Assembly (NCBI RefSeq): GCF_003149085.1
Contig: NZ_QGDT01000004.1
Coordinates: forward strand, 248,001 to 312,000
Source of the DNA: Dyadobacter jejuensis
GTDB taxonomy: Bacteria > Bacteroidota > Bacteroidia > Cytophagales > Spirosomataceae
Direction of reading: 5' to 3'
DNA length: 64,000 nt
Position numbers and translations under genes: made by a program. Below are positions 53,742 through 62,908 of this stretch, piece by piece. How positions within the stretch are numbered: the stretch's first letter is position 1; each line of letters opens with the position of its first letter. The notes beneath the pieces are model-generated. The model saw only the letters and a list, made by a program, of their open reading frames with translations, searched no databases and was not told the origin of the DNA.

Positions 53742-56700
53742 ATGGAATTGATATCATCACACACCAATTGGCAAACGATGCATGCCACTTTACAACATCT
53801 AAACCTGATAGGCATTACGATAACACCCGATTTTCGGATCAAACAGGTGAGTGCCCATACCCTGAATAAAACCGGATGGGAGCCAGAGGAGTTAATAGGG
53901 AAAAGTATTTTTGACAAGCTCGTGCCCCATGACCATGAAGATGAAATAAGGCAGATGTTGGAGGAGGGGTTTTTGGGCAAACGGAAACTGGAAAAGCGAG
54001 AAATACCATTTCTAGCCAAGAAAGGTACGGTCAGGACCTTTTCGATAAATTCGGTGCTCATTCAGACAGACGGAGGTACCATGCTGGGAGTCACACTTAT
54101 AGGCGACGATATCACCAGAAGGACTAGGATGGAATCGGCCATTACCAAGTCGAACTCCCAATTGCAGGATCTGGTAGACAATACCAGCGATCTGATACAA
54201 CTCGTGGCGATGGATGGGAAGTTTATTTTTGTAAATAAAGCCTGGAGGGAAGTACTGGGATATCGGGTCGATGAGATAGCGTCCATGCAGATGACCGACA
54301 TTATTCACCCGCAGCATCTCGATGAGGTGAACTTGCAGTTAGTAGATATTCGTGAGGGGAAGTCTAACCCTAATTTTGAGGCCGTCTTCCAGAGTAAGGC
54401 GGGAAAAAAAATATTTGTTAGAGGGAGCGTTAACTGTCGTTATGATAATGGGAAGCCTATAGCCTATCGCTGTATACTCAATGATTATACGGAGAAAATA
54501 CGGGCGGAAAAGGCGCAAAACCTATATTACAGCATAGCCAATTGGACCATTAACACCCCTAACCTTTATGATTTCTATCATGCCATTCATGACGAACTTG
54601 GGAAAATAATTGACGTCAAAAATTTCTTTATTGCCCTCTACGACCCCAATAAAAGCTATTTATACTTTCCCTATTATGTAGATCAGTACTTTAAAGGAAA
54701 TGTACGTTTCACCCGGCGTAGGCTTGGGAATGGGCTTACCGAATATGCTATAGCATCCAATAGGCCCTTGTTCCTCTCAGATACTGATATAGAAGAGCTA
54801 GCGAAGACCAACAGCCTGTATCTGTATGGGGTAACTCCCCAGCAGCTTCTATGCGTACCGCTACGAATAGGGGATCGGGTAACGGGAATTATTGGGGTGA
54901 AGTCCTATGACGATCCCAAAATGTTTAGTGCTAGGGACTTGGAATTGCTCGAGTTTATTTCAGGACAGGTGGCATTGGCTATCGCTCGAAAGCAAAGTGA
55001 AGAGGAGCTGAGTCGGTACTTGGCCCGTCTAAATGCTATCTTCGATAGTAGTTCGCACCTGATATGGTCTGTCAATAAGTCCATGCAGCTTACTTCTTTC
55101 AACAGTAATTATGCCGATCTTATCCAAAAACAAATTGGTATTCGGCCTACCTTGCAGGTTACTCCCGAAAAATTTGGGTGGCGTATGGTGGGCCATGCCA
55201 ACCGAAGGATCCTGGAGAGTAAATATCGCCAGGCATTAAGGGGGGAGCCACAATATTTTGAATTTAAAATCAATGAGAACAAAGGTCCAGAAATGTGGCT
55301 AGAGTTCTATTTGAACCCCATCCGCTATGCCGAAGGGGTGATAGAGGAGGTGTCTGGAATAGCGCGGGATATCACCCGCCGTAAAGAGGCCGAACTATCG
55401 CTGAGGCATAGTGAAGAGCTTTTCCGAGGGATTTTTGAGAACCTACAGGACATCTATTGTCGCATCGACCGGGATGGGAAGATAACCATGGTCAGTCAGT
55501 CTATCCTGAAGCGGCTGGGCTACCTGCCCGAAGAAGTTATTGGGCACCACTTGACAGAATTTTTTGCCGACAAAAAGCTCATTTTAGCGGCCTTATTTAG
55601 GATCCGTCGGACCAAAAGTCTTCGGAATTTCGAAATTTCTATGCACCGGAAGGATGGTACAGAGAGACAGTTTATGATTAATATGCTGATGTTTGTCGAT
55701 GACAAAGGCCATACTTCCGAAGTGGCCATCCTGGCAAGGGACATCACCGAGCTCAAACGCAATGAGCTAGAACTCCTAAAAGCCAAAGAACAGGCTGAGC
55801 ATTCTTTGAAGGTGAAAGAAGGCTTTTTGGCCAATATGAGCCATGAAATCAGAACTCCCATGAATGGAATTATCGGGATGATTGACCTGTTGGGAGAGTC
55901 GGCACTCAATGAAGAGCAGCGCGATTTTGTAATGACAATTAAGCGCTCCTCGGAAACCTTGCTGAATATCCTTAACGACATCCTCGATTTGTCGAAGATA
56001 GAAGCAGGGAAGATGGTATTGAATGAGGCCCCACTTTCTGTAAATGAGTTATTATTGAAGCTGGTCTCTTTGTTTGGCCAAGCGGCCAAAAATAAGGGGA
56101 ATACTTTAACCTATCATATTGCCGACAACGTACCTCCCTTTGTGGTTGCCGACCAGACGCGCCTCTTGCAGATCATGTCGAACCTGACTTCTAATGCCTT
56201 GAAATTTACAGAGAAAGGTTCCGTACGGGTCAATTTGAGCCTCGTAAGTAAGTCAGAGGATCGTGTGAAAATGAAGGTTGAAGTTCATGATTCGGGGATT
56301 GGTATTAGTGCCACCGATAGGCAAATACTGTTTACCTCCTTCACCCAGCTCGATAACTCTTCAAAGAAGTCGTTCGGTGGTACCGGCCTGGGGCTATCCA
56401 TTAGTAAACAACTAGCCGCATTGATGCAGGGACAAATCGGGGTGGAGTCGGCCATCGGGGTTGGAAGCACCTTTTGGTTTACCTTCGAAGCCCAGGAGAC
56501 TACCGGAGCGCTGGTTGAAAATAACGAAAGCACCGAAAACCAATCCATAGAAAATGTTTTATTAGCGGCTAACCCCACCATATTGCTGGTCGACGATAAT
56601 GCCGTCAATAGAAAGGTGGCCATGGAAATATTGAAGAAAAGTGGCTGTCAGGTAGTATTAGCAGAGAGTGGATTCAGTGCCATTGATAAAGTAGAGGCCA

Positions 56701-57353
56701 AATATCTGGATCAATCGGGTATGTATGATTTGATATTTATGGATATTCAGATGCCCGATATGGACGGAGTGCAGGCCACCAAGGAAATCAGGAAAAGGGT
56801 TCCGGAGCTGCCGCCCATAGTCGCCATGACTGCCTATTCTATGAAAGAGGATAGGGAACGATTTATCAGCCAAGGAATGGACGATTATTTGGCGAAGCCC
56901 ATTCGAGCACATTTGTTGATCCAAAAGGTGAAAGAATTGATCGGCTTTAAAGGGCAGTCTAGTTCCGATAAGTCGACCCTTGCTGTGCAGGAGGCTCCGG
57001 CGGTACCCGTTTTGGATAAGGAGATTATCGATCAACTGAGTAATATTGGAGGGAAGGATTTGGTGCTTTCTGTCTTCGAAGATTTTGTGGCGGAGTCGGG
57101 CGAACTGGTCGCTGAGTCCCTAACCGCCTATGCCGCCGGCGACATCGCTACCGTAAAAAGCCACCTACATACTTTGAAGGGAAGTGCCGGTACAGTAGGG
57201 GTATCTCAGGTAGCCGAAATAGCCCGAGATGCCGAATGGAAGCTGAAGTCAGACGATAGGAGTAGTCTGCCTCAAGCCCTGCCCGCCCTCGAAGAAGCCT
57301 ATAAGGTTTTCCTCAGTCAATATCCAGATTTGCTTAAAAAATGGCTCAAATAA
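53742..57353 (+). CDS. Hybrid sensor histidine kinase with PAS, GAF, receiver and HPt domains
   Basis: The 1203-residue soluble protein contains, in order, PAS repeats (about 15-130 and 145-260), a GAF domain (about 280-430), two more PAS repeats (about 450-560 and 565-680), HisKA with His701 (FLANMSHEIRTPM), the HATPase domain (about 810-930, with DSGIGI and GGTGLGLSI), a receiver domain with Asp1001 (FMDIQMPDMDG) and an HPt domain with His1143 (LHTLKGSAG). This is a complete His-Asp-His relay in one chain. No transmembrane segment is seen, so it is cytoplasmic and senses an internal cue. No DNA-binding regulator is adjacent. Confidence 0.94.
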   Translation: MELISSHTNWQTMHATLQHLNLIGITITPDFRIKQVSAHTLNKTGWEPEELIGKSIFDKLVPHDHEDEIRQMLEEGFLGKRKLEKREIPFLAKKGTVRTFSINSVLIQTDGGTMLGVTLIGDDITRRTRMESAITKSNSQLQDLVDNTSDLIQLVAMDGKFIFVNKAWREVLGYRVDEIASMQMTDIIHPQHLDEVNLQLVDIREGKSNPNFEAVFQSKAGKKIFVRGSVNCRYDNGKPIAYRCILNDYTEKIRAEKAQNLYYSIANWTINTPNLYDFYHAIHDELGKIIDVKNFFIALYDPNKSYLYFPYYVDQYFKGNVRFTRRRLGNGLTEYAIASNRPLFLSDTDIEELAKTNSLYLYGVTPQQLLCVPLRIGDRVTGIIGVKSYDDPKMFSARDLELLEFISGQVALAIARKQSEEELSRYLARLNAIFDSSSHLIWSVNKSMQLTSFNSNYADLIQKQIGIRPTLQVTPEKFGWRMVGHANRRILESKYRQALRGEPQYFEFKINENKGPEMWLEFYLNPIRYAEGVIEEVSGIARDITRRKEAELSLRHSEELFRGIFENLQDIYCRIDRDGKITMVSQSILKRLGYLPEEVIGHHLTEFFADKKLILAALFRIRRTKSLRNFEISMHRKDGTERQFMINMLMFVDDKGHTSEVAILARDITELKRNELELLKAKEQAEHSLKVKEGFLANMSHEIRTPMNGIIGMIDLLGESALNEEQRDFVMTIKRSSETLLNILNDILDLSKIEAGKMVLNEAPLSVNELLLKLVSLFGQAAKNKGNTLTYHIADNVPPFVVADQTRLLQIMSNLTSNALKFTEKGSVRVNLSLVSKSEDRVKMKVEVHDSGIGISATDRQILFTSFTQLDNSSKKSFGGTGLGLSISKQLAALMQGQIGVESAIGVGSTFWFTFEAQETTGALVENNESTENQSIENVLLAANPTILLVDDNAVNRKVAMEILKKSGCQVVLAESGFSAIDKVEAKYLDQSGMYDLIFMDIQMPDMDGVQATKEIRKRVPELPPIVAMTAYSMKEDRERFISQGMDDYLAKPIRAHLLIQKVKELIGFKGQSSSDKSTLAVQEAPAVPVLDKEIIDQLSNIGGKDLVLSVFEDFVAESGELVAESLTAYAAGDIATVKSHLHTLKGSAGTVGVSQVAEIARDAEWKLKSDDRSSLPQALPALEEAYKVFLSQYPDLLKKWLK

Positions 57354-57494
57354 GGTAGATGAATTCATCGTCGTTCTGGGTCAGTTCGTCGAGCGTTATG
57401 CCCAATTGATCGATTCCCAATATAAAGGGAGTCTAGCTGGTTAAACTTATGGGCTGCGGTGGGCTCTAAAGCACATACTATTCCAGATCGAACT

Positions 57495-60371
57495 ATGAGA
57501 CCATTTACATCTGTTTTACTTTTATTATTATTAGCCACGGCTCTTCCTGCCCTTTCCCAATCCAATAACCTCTCCGTATCGGGAATGGTGAAGGATAGCG
57601 CCGACCAATCGGTCGTGGTGGGGGCTTATGTGTCGGTTACCGGAGCAGCCACAGGCGCCAAGCCAGTATATGTCACTACCGATAAGGACGGGAAATTTCT
57701 AGTGTCTGATTTGTCGGCATCTAGTAGCTATACCTTAAAAATTTCTTATTTGGGTTACCAGGAGGTCAGCCGGGTGATTCGCCTCAAAAACGAATCGCTT
57801 CGGTTGGGTACTATCTTGGTTCAGGAAGTGGCGTCCAACCTTAAAGAGGTTCAGGTGGTAGGGCAGGTAACAGCCATGGAGCAAAAAGGCGACACTACCC
57901 AATACAATGCCGCCGCCTTTAAAACCAATCCCGATGCTAGCACTGAAGATTTGATTCAGAAAATGCCAGGAATCACGGTGGTAAATGGCACGGTCACCGC
58001 CCATGGTGAAACCGTCAATAAGGTACTTGTAGACGGAAAGCCGTTCTTTGGCGAAGACGCCACACTCACACTGAAGACTATTCCTGCCGAAATAGTGGAC
58101 AAAATCGAAGTCTTTGATAAGCTGACCGACCAAGCACAGTTTACTGGGTTTGATGATGGAAATGGGCAAAAGACGATCAATATCGTCACGAAAGTAGATA
58201 AGAGAAATGGCCAGTTTGGGAAAGTGTATGCAGGCTATGGCCTCGACGACCGTTACCAGGCAGGGGGGAACGTGAGTTATTTTAACAAAGATCAGCGTAT
58301 TACCCTCGTAGGCCTTAGCAATAATATCAATATGCAGAATTTCTCTAGCCAAGATCTGCTGGGTATTTCATCTTCATCGAGTAGTGGCCGAGGCGGACGC
58401 GGAGGAGGTGGTGGAAGCAGTAACTTCCTTGTTGGAAACCAAAGCGGACTTACCGGTACCAATTCATATGGGTTGAACTACTCCAACAAACTAGGGCCAA
58501 AAATGGAACTGACTGGCAGTTACTTTTTTAATCGTACCGGAAACACCAATAAGCAAGTTCTACAGCAGGAGTATTTCCTAGACGATGGTCTTAACAATCA
58601 GTTTTACAACGAGAATAGTACCTCGTCGAGTACAAATATGAATCACCGTCTTGATTTTCGGTTAGAATATAAAATCAACGATAAAAACTCTTTGATAGTT
58701 ACTCCCACGTTAAGCTTTCAAAACAATGAGTCGGGTAGTGTCACTGCTGGAACCACTGACCTAGCCGATGGCACCCAACTCAATGCATCGGATATACTTA
58801 GTGATGGTCTGAATAAGGGCTATAACTTTTCAAATAGTGTTTTATGGCGTCATTCTTTCGAAAAACGCGGCCGTACCTTTTCTTTCAATGCGACTACCAG
58901 TATGAATGACAAAACTGGGGATAATGAGCTGTATTCTAAAAACATATATTACAATAATACAAGAACTCCTGGCGATACCATCGATCAGCAGAACCATACC
59001 AACTCGAAAGGGCTAACACTGGGAGGGAATTTGAACTACACCGAGCCTCTAGGAGAAAATGGACAATTGCAATTGAATTATGGCTTGACCTTAAGCAACA
59101 GCAATTCTATGAAAGATACCTATAACATGGCCCCCGATGGCGGTGGATATACGGACTTAGACACGCTACTCACCAATAATTTTGACAATCGCTATATTAC
59201 CAACAGGGCTGGCCTAGGGTACCGCCTACGTATGGGAAGTTGGTTTGCCAACGTCGGAGTAGATTTCCAGAATACGGGTTTGTATAGCCAACAGCTGGCC
59301 CCTTACCAGACAGAAGTGGATCAAACTTTCACCAATCTTTTGCCCAATGCGATGCTTTCCTATCGATCCAAATCAGGGACTCAATTTCGGGCCTTTTATA
59401 GGAGCTCTACGAACCAACCATCTATCACTCAGTTGCAAAATGTGGTCAATAATAGCAATCCTTTAGCGTTGACGGCTGGTAATCCCGATTTGAAACAAGA
59501 ATATAGCAACCGGGTAAGTATGCGATACTCTAAGGCTGGGGCCGATGTCCCATTCAGTTTTAATGCGATGCTATACGTGACTCAAACCAATAACGCCATC
59601 GTAAATTCGACTTTTATTGCTAACGAAGCCACGGAATTGCCCAATGGGCTGGTATTGGAGAAGGGATCCAAACTGACATCGCCGGTCAATTTGGATGGAA
59701 GCTGGAATGCTCGGTCTTTCTTTGCTTACGGCAAGCCAGTGGCTCCCCTCAAGCTCAATGTTAATTTAACCACCGGTTTTAACTATACCCGCTCTCCTGG
59801 ACTTGTCAACGATGTTGCTAACTTTTCTAATACCTATGCCGCTAGCCAAGGGCTTGTTGTGAGCAGTAATATCAGCGAGAATTTAGATTTTACACTTTCC
59901 TATTCTGCCAACTACAATGTAGTGCGAAATACGATTCAGCCCACTCTGAATAATAATTATTTCACGCAAGGGATAACAGGAGGGGTTAACTGGATTTTTG
60001 GAAAGGGCTTTGTGTTTCGTACCGACTTCAACAACCAGTCGTACCGAGGCCTTGGGGAAGGGTATAATCAGAACTTTACCCTATGGAATGCTAGTATTGG
60101 TAAGAAATTCCTAAAGAACAATGCTGGAGAGTTAAAGTTGTCGGTATTTGATATCCTCAAGCAGAACAACAGCATTAGCCGGAGCATTACCGAAACCTAT
60201 ATTCAAGACTTAACGAGCACGGTGTTGACCCAATATGCGATGTTGACCTTCACCTATACCTTACGGAACTTCGGAAAGATGCCCGTTAGAGAGAACGACC
60301 GTCGTGGCGACTTCCCAGGAATGGGTGGGCCTCGTGGCGAAGGGGGAAGGGGAGGGGGCGGCCGTTTCTAA
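57495..60371 (+). CDS. Outer-membrane beta-barrel protein with carboxypeptidase-regulatory-like N-terminal domain
   Basis: The 958-residue protein from ATG 57495 has a signal peptide (VLLLLLLATALPALSQS). After it comes a CarboxypepD_reg-like beta-sandwich (VSGMVKDSADQSVVVGAYV and the SSYTLKISYLGYQEV part), a plug-like region with EDLIQKMPGITVVNG and VLVDGKPFFG, and a long beta-barrel (OMP_b-brl_3 type). Two Gly-rich segments are notable: GRGGRGGGGG near residue 300 and GGRGGGGRF at the very end. No SusD partner follows. It might be a TonB-dependent-like receptor or a barrel of unknown role. An upstream in-frame start (57459) would break the signal peptide. Confidence 0.9.
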   Translation: MRPFTSVLLLLLLATALPALSQSNNLSVSGMVKDSADQSVVVGAYVSVTGAATGAKPVYVTTDKDGKFLVSDLSASSSYTLKISYLGYQEVSRVIRLKNESLRLGTILVQEVASNLKEVQVVGQVTAMEQKGDTTQYNAAAFKTNPDASTEDLIQKMPGITVVNGTVTAHGETVNKVLVDGKPFFGEDATLTLKTIPAEIVDKIEVFDKLTDQAQFTGFDDGNGQKTINIVTKVDKRNGQFGKVYAGYGLDDRYQAGGNVSYFNKDQRITLVGLSNNINMQNFSSQDLLGISSSSSSGRGGRGGGGGSSNFLVGNQSGLTGTNSYGLNYSNKLGPKMELTGSYFFNRTGNTNKQVLQQEYFLDDGLNNQFYNENSTSSSTNMNHRLDFRLEYKINDKNSLIVTPTLSFQNNESGSVTAGTTDLADGTQLNASDILSDGLNKGYNFSNSVLWRHSFEKRGRTFSFNATTSMNDKTGDNELYSKNIYYNNTRTPGDTIDQQNHTNSKGLTLGGNLNYTEPLGENGQLQLNYGLTLSNSNSMKDTYNMAPDGGGYTDLDTLLTNNFDNRYITNRAGLGYRLRMGSWFANVGVDFQNTGLYSQQLAPYQTEVDQTFTNLLPNAMLSYRSKSGTQFRAFYRSSTNQPSITQLQNVVNNSNPLALTAGNPDLKQEYSNRVSMRYSKAGADVPFSFNAMLYVTQTNNAIVNSTFIANEATELPNGLVLEKGSKLTSPVNLDGSWNARSFFAYGKPVAPLKLNVNLTTGFNYTRSPGLVNDVANFSNTYAASQGLVVSSNISENLDFTLSYSANYNVVRNTIQPTLNNNYFTQGITGGVNWIFGKGFVFRTDFNNQSYRGLGEGYNQNFTLWNASIGKKFLKNNAGELKLSVFDILKQNNSISRSITETYIQDLTSTVLTQYAMLTFTYTLRNFGKMPVRENDRRGDFPGMGGPRGEGGRGGGGRF

Positions 60372-60383
60372 ACCCATATAAGT

Positions 60384-60432
60384 AAAAATCCCTACCCAAT
60401 TCATTTTAAAATGATTGGGTAGGGATTTTTTT
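60384..60432. terminator. Bidirectional terminator between the outer-membrane barrel gene and the LysM gene
   Basis: ATCCCTACCCAAT (60388-60400) pairs with ATTGGGTAGGGAT (60414-60426), with the palindrome TCATTTTAAAATGA between them; an A run precedes and a T run (to 60432) follows, so it serves both converging transcripts. Confidence 0.92.
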
Positions 60433-60444
60433 ATGTACTTCTAC

Positions 60445-61071
60445 TTATTTTTTGCTCGGGAACGGGATCACTAATTTTTCTCCTCGTTGGGCATAGTCTT
60501 TAGATTTTCCGTTGGCTTTCATCAATGCGCTCTTAGAAACGCCGTATTTAGAGGCCACCACCCGGAGTACATCTCCAGGCCCTACGGTATGAAGGTCTTT
60601 TACCTGAACCGATAGGGTGGTCGTGTTGGCCTTTAAGGAGGAAATATCGGCGTTAAGGCCCTGTAAAGTCGCCAATTTGAGGTTGTATTGTGCAGCAATA
60701 CTGGTCCAGGTTTCACCGCTTTTTACCTTATGTGAAATGGTTTTACCCCCTATTGAAGAAGCACTCACTTTGGGACGTTCCTCTTTGGCGGGCTCCACCT
60801 TAGCTGGCTCAGGTTCTTTACTTATTTCTTTCGTCTGTACACGCGCTGGTTCGTCGATGGGTTGATCGTCGGCGAATGCTTCTTGTTCCGATTCGGGCTC
60901 CATCACCACTGTCGTGAGCTCCTCCGAACTAGAGGCATCGTCGGTAATGTATTCGTAGCCTATATACAAGATGGCCAATACCAATAATACCAACACAGAC
61001 AGGGTGATGATTGGTAAATTGGATTTTTCAGTCGGACGAACGTTTCTCTTTTTTGGGAATTGATCTTCCAT
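60445..61071 (-). CDS. LysM-domain membrane protein
   Basis: The 208-residue protein has a basic cytoplasmic N terminus, a transmembrane segment (about 22-43) and an acidic, Glu/Pro-rich linker (about 50-100). Two LysM repeats follow, HKVKSGETWTSIAAQYNL and HTVGPGDVLRVVASKYGVS. LysM domains bind peptidoglycan, so it probably links the inner membrane to the cell wall. The second repeat ends RGEKLVIPFPSKK. It stands alone downstream of purE, with a 72-bp gap. Confidence 0.9.
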   Translation of the reverse strand: MEDQFPKKRNVRPTEKSNLPIITLSVLVLLVLAILYIGYEYITDDASSSEELTTVVMEPESEQEAFADDQPIDEPARVQTKEISKEPEPAKVEPAKEERPKVSASSIGGKTISHKVKSGETWTSIAAQYNLKLATLQGLNADISSLKANTTTLSVQVKDLHTVGPGDVLRVVASKYGVSKSALMKANGKSKDYAQRGEKLVIPFPSKK

Positions 61072-61143
61072 AGGGTGCTAGTGAGTATTTAGTTTAACGA
61101 GTAATGAGTTGATAATGTGTAGACTTTTGTCTTCTAACTAACG

Positions 61144-61623
61144 TTAATTTTTCAGCTCCTCGTTCATTTGAGCCACTTTTTTCTTTAGGTTTAGCTTAAA
61201 TTCATCGAGCCGGTTGCCAATATCGGAGTCTGAAGCCCCCAATATTTGGGCTGCCAGTATACCTGCATTTCTTGCTCCATTCAGCGCTACGGTGGCTACA
61301 GGAACTCCCGATGGCATTTGTAGTATCGAAAGTATGGAGTCCCACCCATCTATAGAGTTGCTGGAGTGAACCGGAACTCCAATGACCGGTAGGCTCGTTA
61401 CGGCAGCTACCATCCCTGGCAAATGAGCCGCTCCTCCTGCACCAGCAATAATCACCTGAAGTCCTCTTTCCCTGGCCGTAGCGGCATATTCAAGCATCCG
61501 TTCGGGGGTGCGATGCGCCGACACGATCTCCATTTCGTAAGGGATATTAAGCTCCGACAACGCTTCCGCAGCTTCCTGCATGACCTTCCTGTCCGAAATA
61601 CTACCCATGATTATTCCTACCAT
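61144..61623 (-). CDS. purE: 5-(carboxyamino)imidazole ribonucleotide mutase
   Basis: PurE rearranges N5-CAIR to CAIR in purine synthesis. The 159-residue protein has [14 protein letters not shown] at the start, [12 protein letters not shown] and [24 protein letters not shown], the standard PurE motifs. It belongs to the class I form that works with PurK, whose gene lies immediately upstream (61683-62813); the intervening gap is 59 bp. Confidence 0.97.
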   Translation of the reverse strand: MVGIIMGSISDRKVMQEAAEALSELNIPYEMEIVSAHRTPERMLEYAATARERGLQVIIAGAGGAAHLPGMVAAVTSLPVIGVPVHSSNSIDGWDSILSILQMPSGVPVATVALNGARNAGILAAQILGASDSDIGNRLDEFKLNLKKKVAQMNEELKN

Positions 61624-61682
61624 CGTTTTATATGTTAAGTTCAGATGTGTTTTATTGAATGGTACTCAACGAGGAGTACCTT

Positions 61683-62813
61683 TTATTTCGATTTTACCTT
61701 AATATGATTCTTGACAAACGCGACCTTCTTTTTTAAGGAGGGGATGTCCTGGTCCAAAATAGTAACATGCCCCATTTTGCGAAAAGGCTTCGTAATAGCC
61801 TTCCAATATAGAAATGGGTAGACCTGCTTAGTGGCGAGTAAAACTTCCATACCTTCGTACACGGCGGGTCCCTCATAGCCATCTTCACCCAACAGGTTGA
61901 CCATCGCAGAGGGGGCCAGGGCTAGGGTATCGCCGAGGGGTAAGCCGAGGATGGCCCTCCAATGCTGCTCGTACTGGGAGGTGGCGTTGGCTCTAATGGT
62001 CTGGTGGCCGCTATTATGCGGCCGAGGAGCTACTTCATTAATTAATATATTACCATCCTTGGTGAGGAAGAGTTCAACGGCCAATATCCCCACAATGCCC
62101 AGGGCCTCGGCCGTAGCAATGGCTATGTCTTTGGCCTTTTGGGCTACATCGGCACCGATCTCCGCTGGAGCAAAAAGGTATTCTACCAGATTGTGCTCAG
62201 GGTGGAAGACCATTTCAACACTCGGGAAGCAGTTAACATCTCCCTGAGCATTCCTGGCTACGATTACCGCCAACTCCTTGTCGAAGTCTACCGATTTTTC
62301 TAAAAGTCCTGGCTGGTCAAAGGCCTTGGCAAAGTCCTCCTCAGTCTGGATACGCTGAACGCCTCGGCCATCATAGCCATCCTTGCCTAGCTTGTGAAAA
62401 GCGGGCAGGAAGTCGGCATGTTTGGCGGCGTCATTTCGATCTTCGGTCAAAATAAAATCGGCCGTAGGGAGATTATGGTCGGCATAGAATTGCTTTTGTA
62501 TTCGCTTGTCCTGGATCTTGCGAATTACTGCCGGTTGAGGATAGATTTTCTTCCCTTCCTTTTCTAGTTTTTCCAAGGCCTCTACGTTGACCTTCTCTAT
62601 TTCTATGGTGATGATATCGAGGTTTTTACCAAACTCGTACACGGTCTCAAAGTCTTGCAGAGACCCTTGTTGAAAATGTGGGGCTATGGACTTGCACGGT
62701 GCGTGGGCATCGGGGTCAAGGATATGAATGTCGAGGTTCCAGTCTATAGCAGCCTGAAGTAACATCAATCCCAACTGTCCGCCCCCTAAAATTCCTATTC
62801 GGGATGAAAGCAT
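61683..62813 (-). CDS. purK: 5-(carboxyamino)imidazole ribonucleotide synthase
   Basis: PurK carboxylates AIR using ATP and bicarbonate. The 376-residue ATP-grasp protein has GILGGGQLGLMLLQAA at the start, GKDGYDGRGVQRI in the nucleotide loop, and INEVAPRPHNSGHQTIRA with the metal-binding residues. The gene precedes purE in the same direction and they form an operon. Confidence 0.97.
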   Translation of the reverse strand: MLSSRIGILGGGQLGLMLLQAAIDWNLDIHILDPDAHAPCKSIAPHFQQGSLQDFETVYEFGKNLDIITIEIEKVNVEALEKLEKEGKKIYPQPAVIRKIQDKRIQKQFYADHNLPTADFILTEDRNDAAKHADFLPAFHKLGKDGYDGRGVQRIQTEEDFAKAFDQPGLLEKSVDFDKELAVIVARNAQGDVNCFPSVEMVFHPEHNLVEYLFAPAEIGADVAQKAKDIAIATAEALGIVGILAVELFLTKDGNILINEVAPRPHNSGHQTIRANATSQYEQHWRAILGLPLGDTLALAPSAMVNLLGEDGYEGPAVYEGMEVLLATKQVYPFLYWKAITKPFRKMGHVTILDQDIPSLKKKVAFVKNHIKVKSK

Positions 62814-62908
62814 TTCGTTCTTTAGATTTTAAACACAAAATTGGCTTAAAATCTCAGAAACAGAAAGATTTTTACAGCGCTAGACGCATATTTCTCTATA
62901 TTTTGGTT

